From NCBI GenBank assembly GCA_902625885.1, contig CACODE010000001.1, positions 131,770 to 195,769 of the forward strand: a stretch of 64,000 bases of DNA, written 5' to 3'. The stretch's first letter is position 1. Each line of letters opens with the position of its first letter. This stretch comes from an uncultured Candidatus Poseidoniales archaeon (GTDB lineage Archaea > Thermoplasmatota > Poseidoniia > Poseidoniales > Poseidoniaceae). Position numbers and translations under genes: made by a program. Below are positions 47,636-57,195 of the stretch, piece by piece. The notes beneath the pieces were generated by a model that worked only from the letters and a program-made list of their open reading frames with translations, was not told where the DNA came from and ran no database searches.

Positions 47636-47995
47636 ATGGTGGCCGGTCGAGACAATGAACTCGATGCCCTACGTGCTCAGCGAATGAAAGAACTCCAAGA
47701 ACAACTGCAGCAACAAGCGGCGCAACAACTCAAGGCCGAAGAGCAGGCCCAAGAACAAGCTGTACAATCTGCCAACATCGATGCTGTCCTTCGTCGCCAT
47801 TTGGCCCCAGATGCCCGAGCACGGCTTGCCCGCATCGCCCTTGTTGAACCCGAGCGAGCCCAAACGATCAGAGCCAACCTCGCTTCCATGTACACTCAAG
47901 GTGAATTGACCTCACCACTCACCGATGCGTCTTTGAAAAAGATGCTAGCCACACAGTCCAAGAGCCGCAGCAATGCGTCCGTTAGGAGAATCTGA
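47636..47995 (+). CDS. PDCD5-related DNA-binding protein
   Basis: [20 protein letters not shown]...[28 protein letters not shown]. Confidence 0.92.
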   Translation: MVAGRDNELDALRAQRMKELQEQLQQQAAQQLKAEEQAQEQAVQSANIDAVLRRHLAPDARARLARIALVEPERAQTIRANLASMYTQGELTSPLTDASLKKMLATQSKSRSNASVRRI

Positions 47996-48008
47996 GAAGG
48001 TGCTCGAA

Positions 48009-48164
48009 ATGTCAAAAAATAAACCAGCAGCAAAGAAAATCCGTCTTCTAAAGGCGGGCAAACAGAACCGGCGTGTCCCCGTGTGGGTCATGCTAAAGAC
48101 CGACCGAAACACGGTGTCTCACCCTAAAAGGCACCAATGGCGACGCAGCAAGTTGCAACGATGA
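48009..48164 (+). CDS. rpl39e: 50S ribosomal protein L39e
   Basis: [51 protein letters not shown]. Confidence 0.96.
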   Translation: MSKNKPAAKKIRLLKAGKQNRRVPVWVMLKTDRNTVSHPKRHQWRRSKLQR

Positions 48165-48174
48165 GGTGATTTGA

Positions 48175-48450
48175 ATGGCCCGCCCAAATGAATCAGAACT
48201 TGTTGTGCCACTGCGCCACGCATGGAACATTACACGATACAAGCGCGCACCTCGCGCCATGCAAATCATCCGAGAGCAGGTGATTCGCCACCTGAAGGTC
48301 AGGGAAGACGAGGAACTTTACATCGACCCAGAAGTCAACGAACACATCTGGAAGCGTGGCATAGAAAACCCACCCCGAAAGGTTCGTCTTCTGTGCATTC
48401 GCCACGACGAACCTGATTTCCCGGTTGAAGTCAAACTAATGAAGGAGTGA
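48175..48450 (+). CDS. rpl31e: 50S ribosomal protein L31e
   Basis: VVPLRHAWNITRYKRAPRAMQIIREQVIRHL...IDPEVNEHIWKRGIENPPRKVRL. Confidence 0.95.
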   Translation: MARPNESELVVPLRHAWNITRYKRAPRAMQIIREQVIRHLKVREDEELYIDPEVNEHIWKRGIENPPRKVRLLCIRHDEPDFPVEVKLMKE

Positions 48451-48455
48451 TGCAC

Positions 48456-48647
48456 ATGGGAAACATACGTCCAAGTTTTATCAAAATACGCGCCATCAGG
48501 CTTTGCGAAGAGCACGGTGAGAAATTTACCGATGATTTCGATCACAACAAGCACATGGTTTCTGAGCTCACCGACGTCGAATCCAAGAAATTGCGAAATT
48601 GGATCGCAGGCTACGTCACTCGCTACCGACAGCGTCGCACCGATTGA
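48456..48647 (+). CDS. rps17e: 30S ribosomal protein S17e
   Basis: MGNIRPSFIKIRAIRLCEEHGEKFTDDFDHNKHMVSELTDVESKKLRNWIAGYVTRYR. Confidence 0.93.
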   Translation: MGNIRPSFIKIRAIRLCEEHGEKFTDDFDHNKHMVSELTDVESKKLRNWIAGYVTRYRQRRTD

Positions 48648-48657
48648 TGGTGTTCAC

Positions 48658-48870
48658 GTGGCGATCTGGGTTGACTGGGACCGTCAACCGGTATGCGTGC
48701 ACGGCGACACGGAACACGAGTTGAACGAACTCGTGGCTTTCCTCCGGCAACAACACAACTTGAGGAAGCGCTCATTGGTCATGCCAAATCGTGAAGAAGG
48801 GGGTTACCTGTTTTTCTTGTACCAGTCGTGCGATCCTCGATGGATTGCTTCGTTTGTGGAACAACAGTGA
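48658..48870 (+). CDS. Hypothetical small protein (GTG start proposed)
   Basis: Frame between S17e and TrmJ-like gene: VAIWVDWDRQPVCVHGDTEHELNELVAFLRQQHNLRKRSLVMPNREEGGYLFFLYQSCDPRWIASFVEQQ. Confidence 0.5.
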   Translation: MAIWVDWDRQPVCVHGDTEHELNELVAFLRQQHNLRKRSLVMPNREEGGYLFFLYQSCDPRWIASFVEQQ

Positions 48871-48879
48871 TGTGAGCGC

Positions 48880-49704
48880 ATGGGCGAGCGACTTGACATA
48901 CCACTGCCATCCGGAACGTTTGACCTCGCCGTTGTGCTGGTCGGTGTGTCCCATCCCGGAAATCTCGGGGCGATTTGCCGTTCAATGTTGAATTACGGAT
49001 TTGATGATCTACGGCTCGTAGCACCAAAGTGCACCACCAGCGACGACGAAACCAGAGCGAGAGCAAAACACGCCAGTCGCGTGTTGGAAAACACCCGAGA
49101 ATTCCCCGATATTGAACAAGCAACGAAAGATTGCTCTGCCGTCATCGGAACGTCTGGAAAGCGTGAACTGGGCAGAAAAACATTGAATCGACATTTTTTG
49201 TACCCTTGGGACATGGTCAAACGAATCTCAAACTCCGGAGGAACCGTTGCCCTGGTTTTCGGTGAAGAAGGCAAAGGACTCTCAGGTGATGACTTAGCAA
49301 AATGCGATTACTACGTGACCTTACCTACATGGGAGGGGTACCCGATTGCCAACTTGAGCCACGCGGTCACAGCCATTCTGTACGAAATACAGCGCTTAAG
49401 GGTCATTAACCACCAAGGTGATGAGCCAGGATTGCCCGATATCGTCCCGTTACTCTCAACATTGCAACCGTCGGTACGCGAATCGCTTATCAAAGCCATT
49501 GAGCAATTGAGCAGCCAAACAGGTAAATCTCCTGAGCACCGCTTGTCTGTTGAACAGACCATCAAAAGAACACTGCTCAAGGGGACGCCAAGCGATGAGG
49601 AGGCCACGAGAATCATCGGTGCCTTTGTGGAGGCGACGAGTGCGTTGGAATATGCAAAAAACGATCCGAGATGGCAAAAGGAACATCGCAGGAAATTACG
49701 CTGA
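48880..49704 (+). CDS. SPOUT (TrmH/TrmJ family) RNA methyltransferase
   Basis: VVLVGVSHPGNLGAICRSMLNYGFDDLRLVAP; VALVFGEEGKGLSGDDLAKCDYYVTLPT; YPIANLSHAVTAILYEI. Confidence 0.93.
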   Translation: MGERLDIPLPSGTFDLAVVLVGVSHPGNLGAICRSMLNYGFDDLRLVAPKCTTSDDETRARAKHASRVLENTREFPDIEQATKDCSAVIGTSGKRELGRKTLNRHFLYPWDMVKRISNSGGTVALVFGEEGKGLSGDDLAKCDYYVTLPTWEGYPIANLSHAVTAILYEIQRLRVINHQGDEPGLPDIVPLLSTLQPSVRESLIKAIEQLSSQTGKSPEHRLSVEQTIKRTLLKGTPSDEEATRIIGAFVEATSALEYAKNDPRWQKEHRRKLR

Positions 49705-50154
49705 TTTTGGGCGCCATGTTGCCACAGATTTTGGTGTTTCACGGCAGTGCATCGCAACGAGACGCAGTCGGTTTCCGTAAGTTGAAGAGATGTGGGGGGC
49801 CACGGCATCAAAAGCCCATTTGGCCAGATTTTCCGCTGTTGGTATAAACGGCACGACGACGGTTCGATGTTCATCACCCATCAATTCGCATGCTTTTCGA
49901 GCCTCTTCATCCCCCTCATAGACCACGAAGGCATGATCGATGACATCGTGGACATGTTCCATCAACACCTTGCTGATATCGGAGAAGTCCATCACCATCC
50001 CCTCGTCTGACACACCTGAAACGGTTACGACATCGCCCTCGATCTCTGCCTCAAAGCGGTACCGATGGCCGTGCAAATGCCTGCACTTGGATTTGTGATT
50101 CGGTACCCTGTGACCCGTGTCTGTTTCTACGTACCTTCGTATGGTTGTCGTCAT
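49696..50154 (-). CDS. queD: 6-carboxytetrahydropterin synthase / QueD-like
   Basis: [53 protein letters not shown]. Confidence 0.9.
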   Translation of the reverse strand: MTTTIRRYVETDTGHRVPNHKSKCRHLHGHRYRFEAEIEGDVVTVSGVSDEGMVMDFSDISKVLMEHVHDVIDHAFVVYEGDEEARKACELMGDEHRTVVVPFIPTAENLAKWAFDAVAPHISSTYGNRLRLVAMHCRETPKSVATWRPKSA

Positions 50155-51308
50155 CTTTCTTCCTCCTGAGTTTCAAAAATAAGCGATGCTGAATTGATGC
50201 AATAACGTTCCCCACCGTAGGCAGCAGGACCATCGTTGAACACGTGGCCGAGATGAGCATCGCATACGCTACAACGAACTTCAACCCGGTGCATTCCATG
50301 GGAATAATCGTCCACCCGTTCAATATTAGCTTCTTTGTGTTCCGTATGGAAAGACGGCCAGCCGCACCCAGAATCAAACTTCATTGTGGACGTAAACAAC
50401 AGAACGGAACAACACACACAACGGTATTTCCCCGGGCGTTTTTCGTTCCAGTATTTGCCAGTAAAGGCACGCTCTGTACCCGCTTCTCTTGTCACGTGGT
50501 ATTGGAGGTCCGTAAGTTGCTCCCGGTACTTCTTGTCGAGGTATTCCCTCTCTGTTTGGAGGGCGTTGTCAAGCACTTCCTCCCACGGCTCAACGTAGGT
50601 AATGGGATCGCGACGCCCAATGGCATTGAAAGCGAGGATCCGTTCAATATCGGAACCTGTCCGACCGTCCGATCGTCCTTCGTCGTCTGGCTGATACGAC
50701 GTGATGGTGCGTGAAAAAATCTCATCAAAATCCACCTTCAGTTTCTCAGTTGACTCTTCTGCATCGCGAAGAATTCCCGCCTTGTCCAACTCAAGATAAG
50801 GCAGGGTAAACGAAATTCGCTCGCTTTCCCAGTTTCCTAGGGCAAAAGCGTGTTCAAGGGCTCGGTAAAATTCTGGTCGACAATCGGGGTAGATGGCATG
50901 GTCTCCGCTGTGAACGCCTAGAGCGATTTCAACGTCTACACTGTGTTTTTGGGACAACGACAAGGCCGTTCCGTAAAGTATGGAGGCAAACAAGGCGTTT
51001 CGATTGGGAACCACGGTGGCTTTCATGTTCTCCTCCTCGTAATGACCCTTTGGAACATCGTCTCCAGTGTTGAGAAGATCGCTCTCAAAAAGAGCGGTGG
51101 CCGATGTTAAATCCGCCACATGATGGGCGACTGCAATGTCTCTTGACCCAAGATAATCGATCAACGATGCTGCGCGTTCCAGCTCTATGAGATGCTTCTG
51201 ACCGTAGTTGAATGAGATCGCTGTGACCGTGTAACCTTTTCGCAAGAGGTGAAGCAAAAGCGAGGAGGAATCCATGCCTCCACTGAGGGCCATCACTGCA
51301 TGTTTCAT
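50151..51308 (-). CDS. QueC-like PP-loop ATPase fused to methionine-R-sulfoxide reductase (MsrB)
   Basis: N-term [34 protein letters not shown]-term [75 protein letters not shown]. Confidence 0.92.
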   Translation of the reverse strand: MKHAVMALSGGMDSSSLLLHLLRKGYTVTAISFNYGQKHLIELERAASLIDYLGSRDIAVAHHVADLTSATALFESDLLNTGDDVPKGHYEEENMKATVVPNRNALFASILYGTALSLSQKHSVDVEIALGVHSGDHAIYPDCRPEFYRALEHAFALGNWESERISFTLPYLELDKAGILRDAEESTEKLKVDFDEIFSRTITSYQPDDEGRSDGRTGSDIERILAFNAIGRRDPITYVEPWEEVLDNALQTEREYLDKKYREQLTDLQYHVTREAGTERAFTGKYWNEKRPGKYRCVCCSVLLFTSTMKFDSGCGWPSFHTEHKEANIERVDDYSHGMHRVEVRCSVCDAHLGHVFNDGPAAYGGERYCINSASLIFETQEEER

Positions 51309-51320
51309 GGCGCCACCGCT

Positions 51321-51980
51321 CTACAAAATCCCCATCCATTTGTGCGTTTGCAACGACAGGCGCCAATCTGGGTTTGCCTTTACCACCTCTTCCGTCATGG
51401 CGAACGAGCGGCCGTTGGCCTCAACGCTCTGCTGATCATCGTAGCACGGTTGCAGAAACAGGTGCGTGAACCCTTGCTTGAGGTCCTGATACATCTCGAG
51501 CGGTTGCCCCACATAAACACACTTCAACTCGTCCCCCGTTCGCTGCTTAATCGGCACCTTGCTGTACATCTGATCTTTTGGTGAAATGCATATCCAATCG
51601 ATGAGCCCTTCTGGTATCGGAACGGTCCCGTTTGATTCAATGGACAGGTGATACCCTCTCTGGCGCAGAATCTTTGCAATCGGCCAAAGGTCGTTTAGCA
51701 TGGGTTCACCTCCGGTGAACACGATGTTTTTGCAGGGGTATGCTTGGACATCATCGAGAATGGCTCGCACGGACATTTTGTCGTACGTATTGAAGTCCGT
51801 GTCGCACCACTCGCATCGGAGGTTGCAACCGCCAAAACGGATGAAGACGTGGGGTATGCCGCTCCTGTATCCTTCCCCTTGAACGGAATGAAAGATCTCA
51901 ACAATGTTGTAGATTTTATCAAAGTCGCCAGCGTTGTCGCTCCCTGCAGTGGTGCGCATTTCGCTGGCTACCCCGCTCAT
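51321..51980 (-). CDS. queE: 7-carboxy-7-deazaguanine synthase (radical SAM)
   Basis: IFHSVQGEGYRSGIPHVFIRFGGCNLRCEWCDTDF; VFTGGEPML. Confidence 0.95.
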   Translation of the reverse strand: MSGVASEMRTTAGSDNAGDFDKIYNIVEIFHSVQGEGYRSGIPHVFIRFGGCNLRCEWCDTDFNTYDKMSVRAILDDVQAYPCKNIVFTGGEPMLNDLWPIAKILRQRGYHLSIESNGTVPIPEGLIDWICISPKDQMYSKVPIKQRTGDELKCVYVGQPLEMYQDLKQGFTHLFLQPCYDDQQSVEANGRSFAMTEEVVKANPDWRLSLQTHKWMGIL

Positions 51981-51989
51981 GATTTCACC

Positions 51990-52565
51990 TCAGAGATTGG
52001 GTTGTTGAATGAGTTGCATGAGTTCAGCTCTTGCTTCAGGTTTGTCAAAAAAGACACCGCGCATCGCTGATGTTGTCATAATGGCGTGCTGTTTGGCGAC
52101 ACCCCTGCACTGCATGCAACCGTGAGATGCTTCAATGATGACCGCTGCGCCGAGCGGTTCAAGTTCCTTTTCCAAATCGTCCGCAATCCCCTTTGTGATG
52201 CGCTCTTGGTTTTGCAAACGGCGGGCGTGGAGCTCAAGCAATCGTGCAAGTTTGCTGATGCCGACAATTCTTTTGATCGGTATGTAGCCAATGTGGGCTC
52301 GTCCTCGGAACGGTTGGAGGTGATGTTCGCACATCGAGGTAAATTCAATGTTTCTCAGCAACACGATGCCGTCGTATCCTTCTGCGTTGAATGTCGAATC
52401 CAACAGTTCCGTTGCAATCATACCGTAGCCAGCGAAAATCTCGCTCCATGAATCAATGACACGCTTCGGCGTATCGACAAGCCCTTCACGATCGACAGCG
52501 TCAATACCTTCAATGTAGCCAAGCAGGGTTCGAACGGCGTCGTGCGCTTCTTCTCGTGACGTCAT
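51990..52565 (-). CDS. folE: GTP cyclohydrolase I (FolE type)
   Basis: SMCEHHLQPFRGRAHIGYIPIKRIVGISKLARLLELHARRLQNQERIT; ASHGCMQCRGV. Confidence 0.96.
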   Translation of the reverse strand: MTSREEAHDAVRTLLGYIEGIDAVDREGLVDTPKRVIDSWSEIFAGYGMIATELLDSTFNAEGYDGIVLLRNIEFTSMCEHHLQPFRGRAHIGYIPIKRIVGISKLARLLELHARRLQNQERITKGIADDLEKELEPLGAAVIIEASHGCMQCRGVAKQHAIMTTSAMRGVFFDKPEARAELMQLIQQPNL

Positions 52566-52735
52566 GAGCTTTCCCTCCTGCCATGACGCAAGTCTATGGA
52601 ATCCAATTGGTCGAGCATTTTCCTGCAGGCGGTTCGTATGGCATCGGCTAGGCTCACGAATTTTTTGTCGTCCCCTACGTGAAGTTTGATGTCATCAAAC
52701 AGTTCCTTGGGTATGTCCAAAGAGACTTTTGGCAT
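52562..52735 (-). CDS. Ribbon-helix-helix (CopG/Arc-like) putative regulator
   Basis: MPKVSLDIPKELFDDIKLHVGDDKKFVSLADAIRTACRKMLDQLDSIDLRHGRRESS; stop overlaps folE start. Confidence 0.65.
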   Translation of the reverse strand: MPKVSLDIPKELFDDIKLHVGDDKKFVSLADAIRTACRKMLDQLDSIDLRHGRRESS

Positions 52736-52865
52736 GCACAGGCGTCCTGTCTTTGCCGTATAAGTATTCGTATATCCATACTGAGATAATATATGGGCGC
52801 AAATCATGTGGATTTGTTGGCGAATCGTGCCAATGTTCAAAGGATACCTCCAAGGATTCCAATAC
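52736..52865. promoter_or_regulatory. AT-rich divergent intergenic region, candidate promoters of RHH/preQ0 operon and aminotransferase
   Basis: gtataagtattcgtatatccatactgagataatatatggg, several TATA-like elements and TATC...GATA half-sites. Confidence 0.45.
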
Positions 52866-54365
52866 ATGCAGACCAGTGCGAGCCAAGAACCTCTGATGCT
52901 TCTTCGTGAGATACGGTCGAACGTGGGGGCCATTGACACACCCGGATTGAAGGACGCTGAAATCCTCTCGTTCTTGGATGTTGATGACAGTCTTTCATCG
53001 GCCATCAGTGAGGCCTATGCGAGGTTCCAGTCCATGGCCAACGAGTTTCCCGAACTTTACCTTGATGCTGACGAAGCCACGCTCATCACCGAACTTCAGG
53101 ACGGTTTCGTGAATTTTTACAATCCAGCTACGGTCAACCCTTATGTCGCCCTCGCCGCCAGAGGTCCATGGATTGTAACCTCCCACGGAGCCGTTATTCA
53201 CGACAACGGTGGGTACGGTATGCTTGGATCTGGGCACGGCCCAGAGCACGTGATACAGTCGATGTCGGACAACTGGGTTATGGCGAACGTCATGACGGCC
53301 TCCTTTTCGCAAAAACGCCTCGATGAACGGCTCCGCAAGGAGCTCGGCCACACCCGCGGTTGGTGCCCGTTTGAAAAGTTCATTTGCATGAACAGCGGGT
53401 CGGAATCGGTCACTGTTAGCCTGCGGATAGCTGACGTGAACGCCAAAATCATGACCCAAAAAGGCGGCAAACACGAAGGCAAGACCATCAAGATGATGGC
53501 GGTTGAACAAGGGTTTCACGGTCGAACAGACCGACCGGCCCAGATGTCGCACTCCTGCAAAGGAAAGTACGACAAGCACCTTGCCAGTTTCCAAAACAGG
53601 GACAACCTCATTCTCGTTCCGGCCAATGATGTCCCTTCCCTGGAAAAGGCGTTCAAGGAGGCAGCAGCCAACAACGTGTTCATTGAATTGTTTGCGATTG
53701 AACCTGTGCAGGGTGAGGGCAACCCCGGTCAGTGCGTTTCTCGTGAATTTTACGACGCCGCTCGTCGCTTAACACTCGAGCATGACAGCATGCTGCTGGT
53801 GGACTCCATTCAAGCGGGGATTCGTGGCCAAGGCACGCTTTCTGTCGTTGACTACCAAGGATTTGAGGACTGTGAGGCACCCGACTTGGAAACATGGTCA
53901 AAGGCGATGAACGCCGGCCAGTTCCCACTTTCGGTGCTCGGGATGAATCAACGTGCTTCGAACCTCTACGTAACCGGTATCTACGGCAACACGATGACGA
54001 CCAACCCCCGTGCACTGGAAACTGCTGTGGCCGTGTTGGACGGTATAACGCCCGAACTCCGAAAAAACATTCGAGAGCGCGGCGTTGAGTTTGTCGAAAA
54101 ATTCTCTTTGCTGCAAAAAGAATTCCCCCACGTCATTACCAAAGTTCAGGGTACAGGCTTGCTGTGCAGCGCAGAACTTGACCCAGAGAAGTTCCCAGTC
54201 GTGGGCCATGAAGCGGTTGAACCGTGGTGCAGGCGTCGCGGTCTGGGCGTTATTCATGGCGGTGAAAACGCTCTTCGGTTCACGCCTCACTTCAACATCA
54301 CATCTAAAGAAATTGACCTGATCGTCTCCATCGTTCGAGAGTCGCTCTTGGCTTTTGGTGCCTAA
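52866..54365 (+). CDS. Class-III PLP-dependent aminotransferase
   Basis: KFICMNSGSESVTVSLRIAD, FAIEPVQGEGNPGQCVSREF, LLVDSIQAGIRGQGTL, TWSKAMNAGQFPLSVLG, YGNTMTTNPRA. Confidence 0.85.
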   Translation: MQTSASQEPLMLLREIRSNVGAIDTPGLKDAEILSFLDVDDSLSSAISEAYARFQSMANEFPELYLDADEATLITELQDGFVNFYNPATVNPYVALAARGPWIVTSHGAVIHDNGGYGMLGSGHGPEHVIQSMSDNWVMANVMTASFSQKRLDERLRKELGHTRGWCPFEKFICMNSGSESVTVSLRIADVNAKIMTQKGGKHEGKTIKMMAVEQGFHGRTDRPAQMSHSCKGKYDKHLASFQNRDNLILVPANDVPSLEKAFKEAAANNVFIELFAIEPVQGEGNPGQCVSREFYDAARRLTLEHDSMLLVDSIQAGIRGQGTLSVVDYQGFEDCEAPDLETWSKAMNAGQFPLSVLGMNQRASNLYVTGIYGNTMTTNPRALETAVAVLDGITPELRKNIRERGVEFVEKFSLLQKEFPHVITKVQGTGLLCSAELDPEKFPVVGHEAVEPWCRRRGLGVIHGGENALRFTPHFNITSKEIDLIVSIVRESLLAFGA

Positions 54366-55582
54366 GACAGACTGGTGACTATGTCCTCTCGCTTGAATTG
54401 ACGAGCGGCGTAATAAGCGGCTCCTAGGGCGTAGACGGTGGACGAAACAACCCAAACAATCACGTGGGAGTACACAATTCGATTCATCAACAATTCTCGC
54501 AGGGCCAAGAGTACATTCACCACGGGTATGGCAAACCAGTAGATTTCTACCCCGTCAAGGTTGATGACTTGCGTGAACAGCGCAGGAAAGAGGATAATCA
54601 ATACCGCCGGGCCGAGTATGGAACCTGCTTCTTTCACGCTGTGAGACCTCATCGCGAGCGCCAATTCAAAGGCCACGACCATGATGGCGAAAAGCAGGAT
54701 GGCAAGGACAAGGAACAGCACGGCGGTCAGCGAAACGCTTGGTGCCGAAATGACGTCCGAGGTGGCCAAATAACCGATAGCGAACAACAGACCGGCGACT
54801 TGGAGCAGGACCCCTGCTCCGGTGATCGTAGCAACAGCCAACCATTTGCCCATCAGCAACTCCAACCTGGAACATGGTAGCCCAAGGAGCGCCTCGAGAG
54901 TCCCTCGCTCTCGCTCCCCAGCCGTCATGTCAATGGACGGTTGAATGGCTGAGGAAAATGTCCAAACCGCCAGAACCAGTGGAATGAACAACGACAATGC
55001 CATACCGGCTTGCTCACCTTGGGTGGCAACATCACTGTCGGTGACTTCACCGTTCCATCGTAAAGGGTTCAGGGTTTCTTCCGCGTCCAGACCAGCGGCG
55101 TCAATACGTCGCGTCGTCTCGTTTTGTTCCCACGTTGCCAACGTGTCAAAAAGGCGGCTTCTGGCTTCGTTGCTTTGTTCTGATGTGGAGAGGTACAACA
55201 CGGCATATTCCAGCACGGTATCGTTCATCCGCAGGCGCAACACGGCGTCAATAGACCCGTTACGAATTCGCGATTCGTCCTCGCCCGGTTCAGCAAGCGT
55301 TTCCATCGTCGTAAGGGGTTCGTAAGTGATGTTCAAGCTGGCATTTTCCAGCATGATTCCCAAATCCTCGGGCACCCCGCTTCCCTGGACGATGACTTCA
55401 ACCTCAATGGCGTCAAGTTCAGCCGCTTCTGATGCGAGCAACAAGGGAAAGAGAATAAACAACAGCGGAAACATCAGCAGCGGAATCACGAGGATGGCCA
55501 TGATCGTACGCCAGTCTCTTACAAATTCGACCAGTTCCTTCTTGGCAATGGTCTGAATCCTGGCTACACTACTCTTCATCAT
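54362..55582 (-). CDS. ABC-2 type transporter permease (NatB-like)
   Basis: RIQTIAKKELVEFVRDWRTIMAILVIPLLMFPLLFILFP; MTAGERERGTLEALLGLPCSRLELLMGKWLAV. Confidence 0.9.
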   Translation of the reverse strand: MMKSSVARIQTIAKKELVEFVRDWRTIMAILVIPLLMFPLLFILFPLLLASEAAELDAIEVEVIVQGSGVPEDLGIMLENASLNITYEPLTTMETLAEPGEDESRIRNGSIDAVLRLRMNDTVLEYAVLYLSTSEQSNEARSRLFDTLATWEQNETTRRIDAAGLDAEETLNPLRWNGEVTDSDVATQGEQAGMALSLFIPLVLAVWTFSSAIQPSIDMTAGERERGTLEALLGLPCSRLELLMGKWLAVATITGAGVLLQVAGLLFAIGYLATSDVISAPSVSLTAVLFLVLAILLFAIMVVAFELALAMRSHSVKEAGSILGPAVLIILFPALFTQVINLDGVEIYWFAIPVVNVLLALRELLMNRIVYSHVIVWVVSSTVYALGAAYYAARQFKREDIVTSLS

Positions 55583-56393
55583 CACCACCCCCTGGTGTCT
55601 TCGGCGTGAACAATCCGCGCCACCACGACGACCACCTCGATAGCGGCTTGCTGTCTTCATCTCGGGCTCTGGCTACGTCTTTGGTGAGGGAAACATACGC
55701 CTCTTCGAGATGGGTTGTTCCTGTTTGCTCGAGAAGCGATTCTGGCGTTCCGTCAGCCCTGACCTCCCCGTTGTGGATGATAATTATTCGATTGCACACT
55801 CGCTGCGCTTCAGCCAATTGATGCGTTGAGTAAATCACGGTACCGCCCTCATCTCCTAGTTGCCGAACAAGTTCTCGCACGGTCCTTGCGCTGGTGACAT
55901 CAAGGCCAGCCGTAGGCTCGTCAAGCAGCAGAACATTTGGTGCATGAACCAGCGCTCGAAGCAGCGCAGTTTTCTGCCTCATGCCTCTTGAAAATCCCTT
56001 TGTGTGCCTCCCTAGGGCCTCGGTCATGCCAAGGTGGTTAGCAAAATACGAGGTTCGAAGCCACGCAACTTGGTCGTCTATGCCGTGCATTCTGGCATGA
56101 TAACGAATGTTTTCCCACGCCGTGAGGCGAGCGTAGAGGCCCGTGTTTTCAGGCACCACACCCAACTGTTCTCTCGCTCTGTCAACGCTCTCCCCGTTTG
56201 AAAGAACAACCTCTCCAGTGGTTGGTCTGTACACGCCGGAAAGAAGCCGGAGGAGGGTTGTTTTGCCGGCCCCGTTTGAACCGACCAGCCCTACAATTTC
56301 TCCTTCGTGGATGTCTAAATTAATGGAAGTGAGCGCAACAACATCGCCGAATCGTTTAGAGGCGTTGTGGACCGATAGCAATGGCGGGGCCAT
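55569..56393 (-). CDS. ABC transporter ATP-binding protein
   Basis: GLVGSNGAGKTTLLRLLSGVYRPTTGEV; KGFSRGMRQKTALLRALVHAPNVLLLDEPTAGLD. Confidence 0.95.
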   Translation of the reverse strand: MAPPLLSVHNASKRFGDVVALTSINLDIHEGEIVGLVGSNGAGKTTLLRLLSGVYRPTTGEVVLSNGESVDRAREQLGVVPENTGLYARLTAWENIRYHARMHGIDDQVAWLRTSYFANHLGMTEALGRHTKGFSRGMRQKTALLRALVHAPNVLLLDEPTAGLDVTSARTVRELVRQLGDEGGTVIYSTHQLAEAQRVCNRIIIIHNGEVRADGTPESLLEQTGTTHLEEAYVSLTKDVARARDEDSKPLSRWSSWWRGLFTPKTPGGGDDEE

Positions 56394-56400
56394 GGAGGCC

Positions 56401-56706
56401 TCAACTCGCACGGCCGGATTCAACGGCCCAATTCAGGCCAGGGTGTTTCGTTTCGATTCTGTTCGCCCTTTGCAGGGTGGATCTGAGGTGTTCCTGAATT
56501 TCCCTTTGGGGAACGCCCATGTCAATCATGTTGGCCACCAATTCAATGGCCCCTTGAATCGCTCCCGCATCCAGGTAGGCTTCGTTTGATATGGTCCGTT
56601 GCATTCGAAGTTGCTCCAACCTTCCTGCGAGGTAGTTCACCTCACCTTTGAGACTTGGTGCATCGATGTGCGGCAGCGCTAGCAATTGGTCAATACAGGT
56701 CCTCAT
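56401..56706 (-). CDS. Hypothetical protein (101 aa)
   Basis: ORF between ABC ATPase and methylmalonyl-CoA epimerase genes, same strand. Confidence 0.55.
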   Translation of the reverse strand: MRTCIDQLLALPHIDAPSLKGEVNYLAGRLEQLRMQRTISNEAYLDAGAIQGAIELVANMIDMGVPQREIQEHLRSTLQRANRIETKHPGLNWAVESGRAS

Positions 56707-56745
56707 CGTCGTGAAGACGTTCGAGACCGATTATAGGTATTCGCA

Positions 56746-57186
56746 TCACTGGGCATCTTGAATTTGGCTCAGTTCCACCAGCACTCCACCGGTTGAGGCA
56801 GGGTGCACAAAAGCGATCATTTTGTCGCCAGCACCTTTTCTTGGTTCTTTATCGATGAGTCGTATGCCGTTTTCAGTGAGATGATTGAGAAGGCCCTTCA
56901 AATCACCCACAGAAAAGCAAACCTGTTGCACGCCCGGTCCGCGCTTGGAAAGGAATTTCCCTATCGGTGTGTCTTGGCCTGTGGGCTCCAGCAGTTCAAT
57001 TTTGGAGGGTTCCATCTTCAGTTTAGGCGAACTGGTTGAAAAAAACCGGGTGGTCACCCCTTGCTCTTCTACGATTTCATCATGTTCGCCCTGATGCAGT
57101 CCTAACAGGTTCCAAAACGATGTGTGATCATCGAGGTCGTGGGCGGCAATGCCGATATGGTCAATGTGTATTGGTCCGAATTTCAT
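56746..57186 (-). CDS. mce: Methylmalonyl-CoA epimerase
   Basis: IDHIGIAAHDLDDHTSFWNLLGL; GPGVQQVCFSVGDLKGLLNHL; FVHPASTGGVLVEL. Confidence 0.93.
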   Translation of the reverse strand: MKFGPIHIDHIGIAAHDLDDHTSFWNLLGLHQGEHDEIVEEQGVTTRFFSTSSPKLKMEPSKIELLEPTGQDTPIGKFLSKRGPGVQQVCFSVGDLKGLLNHLTENGIRLIDKEPRKGAGDKMIAFVHPASTGGVLVELSQIQDAQ

Positions 57187-57195
57187 AACGACACC

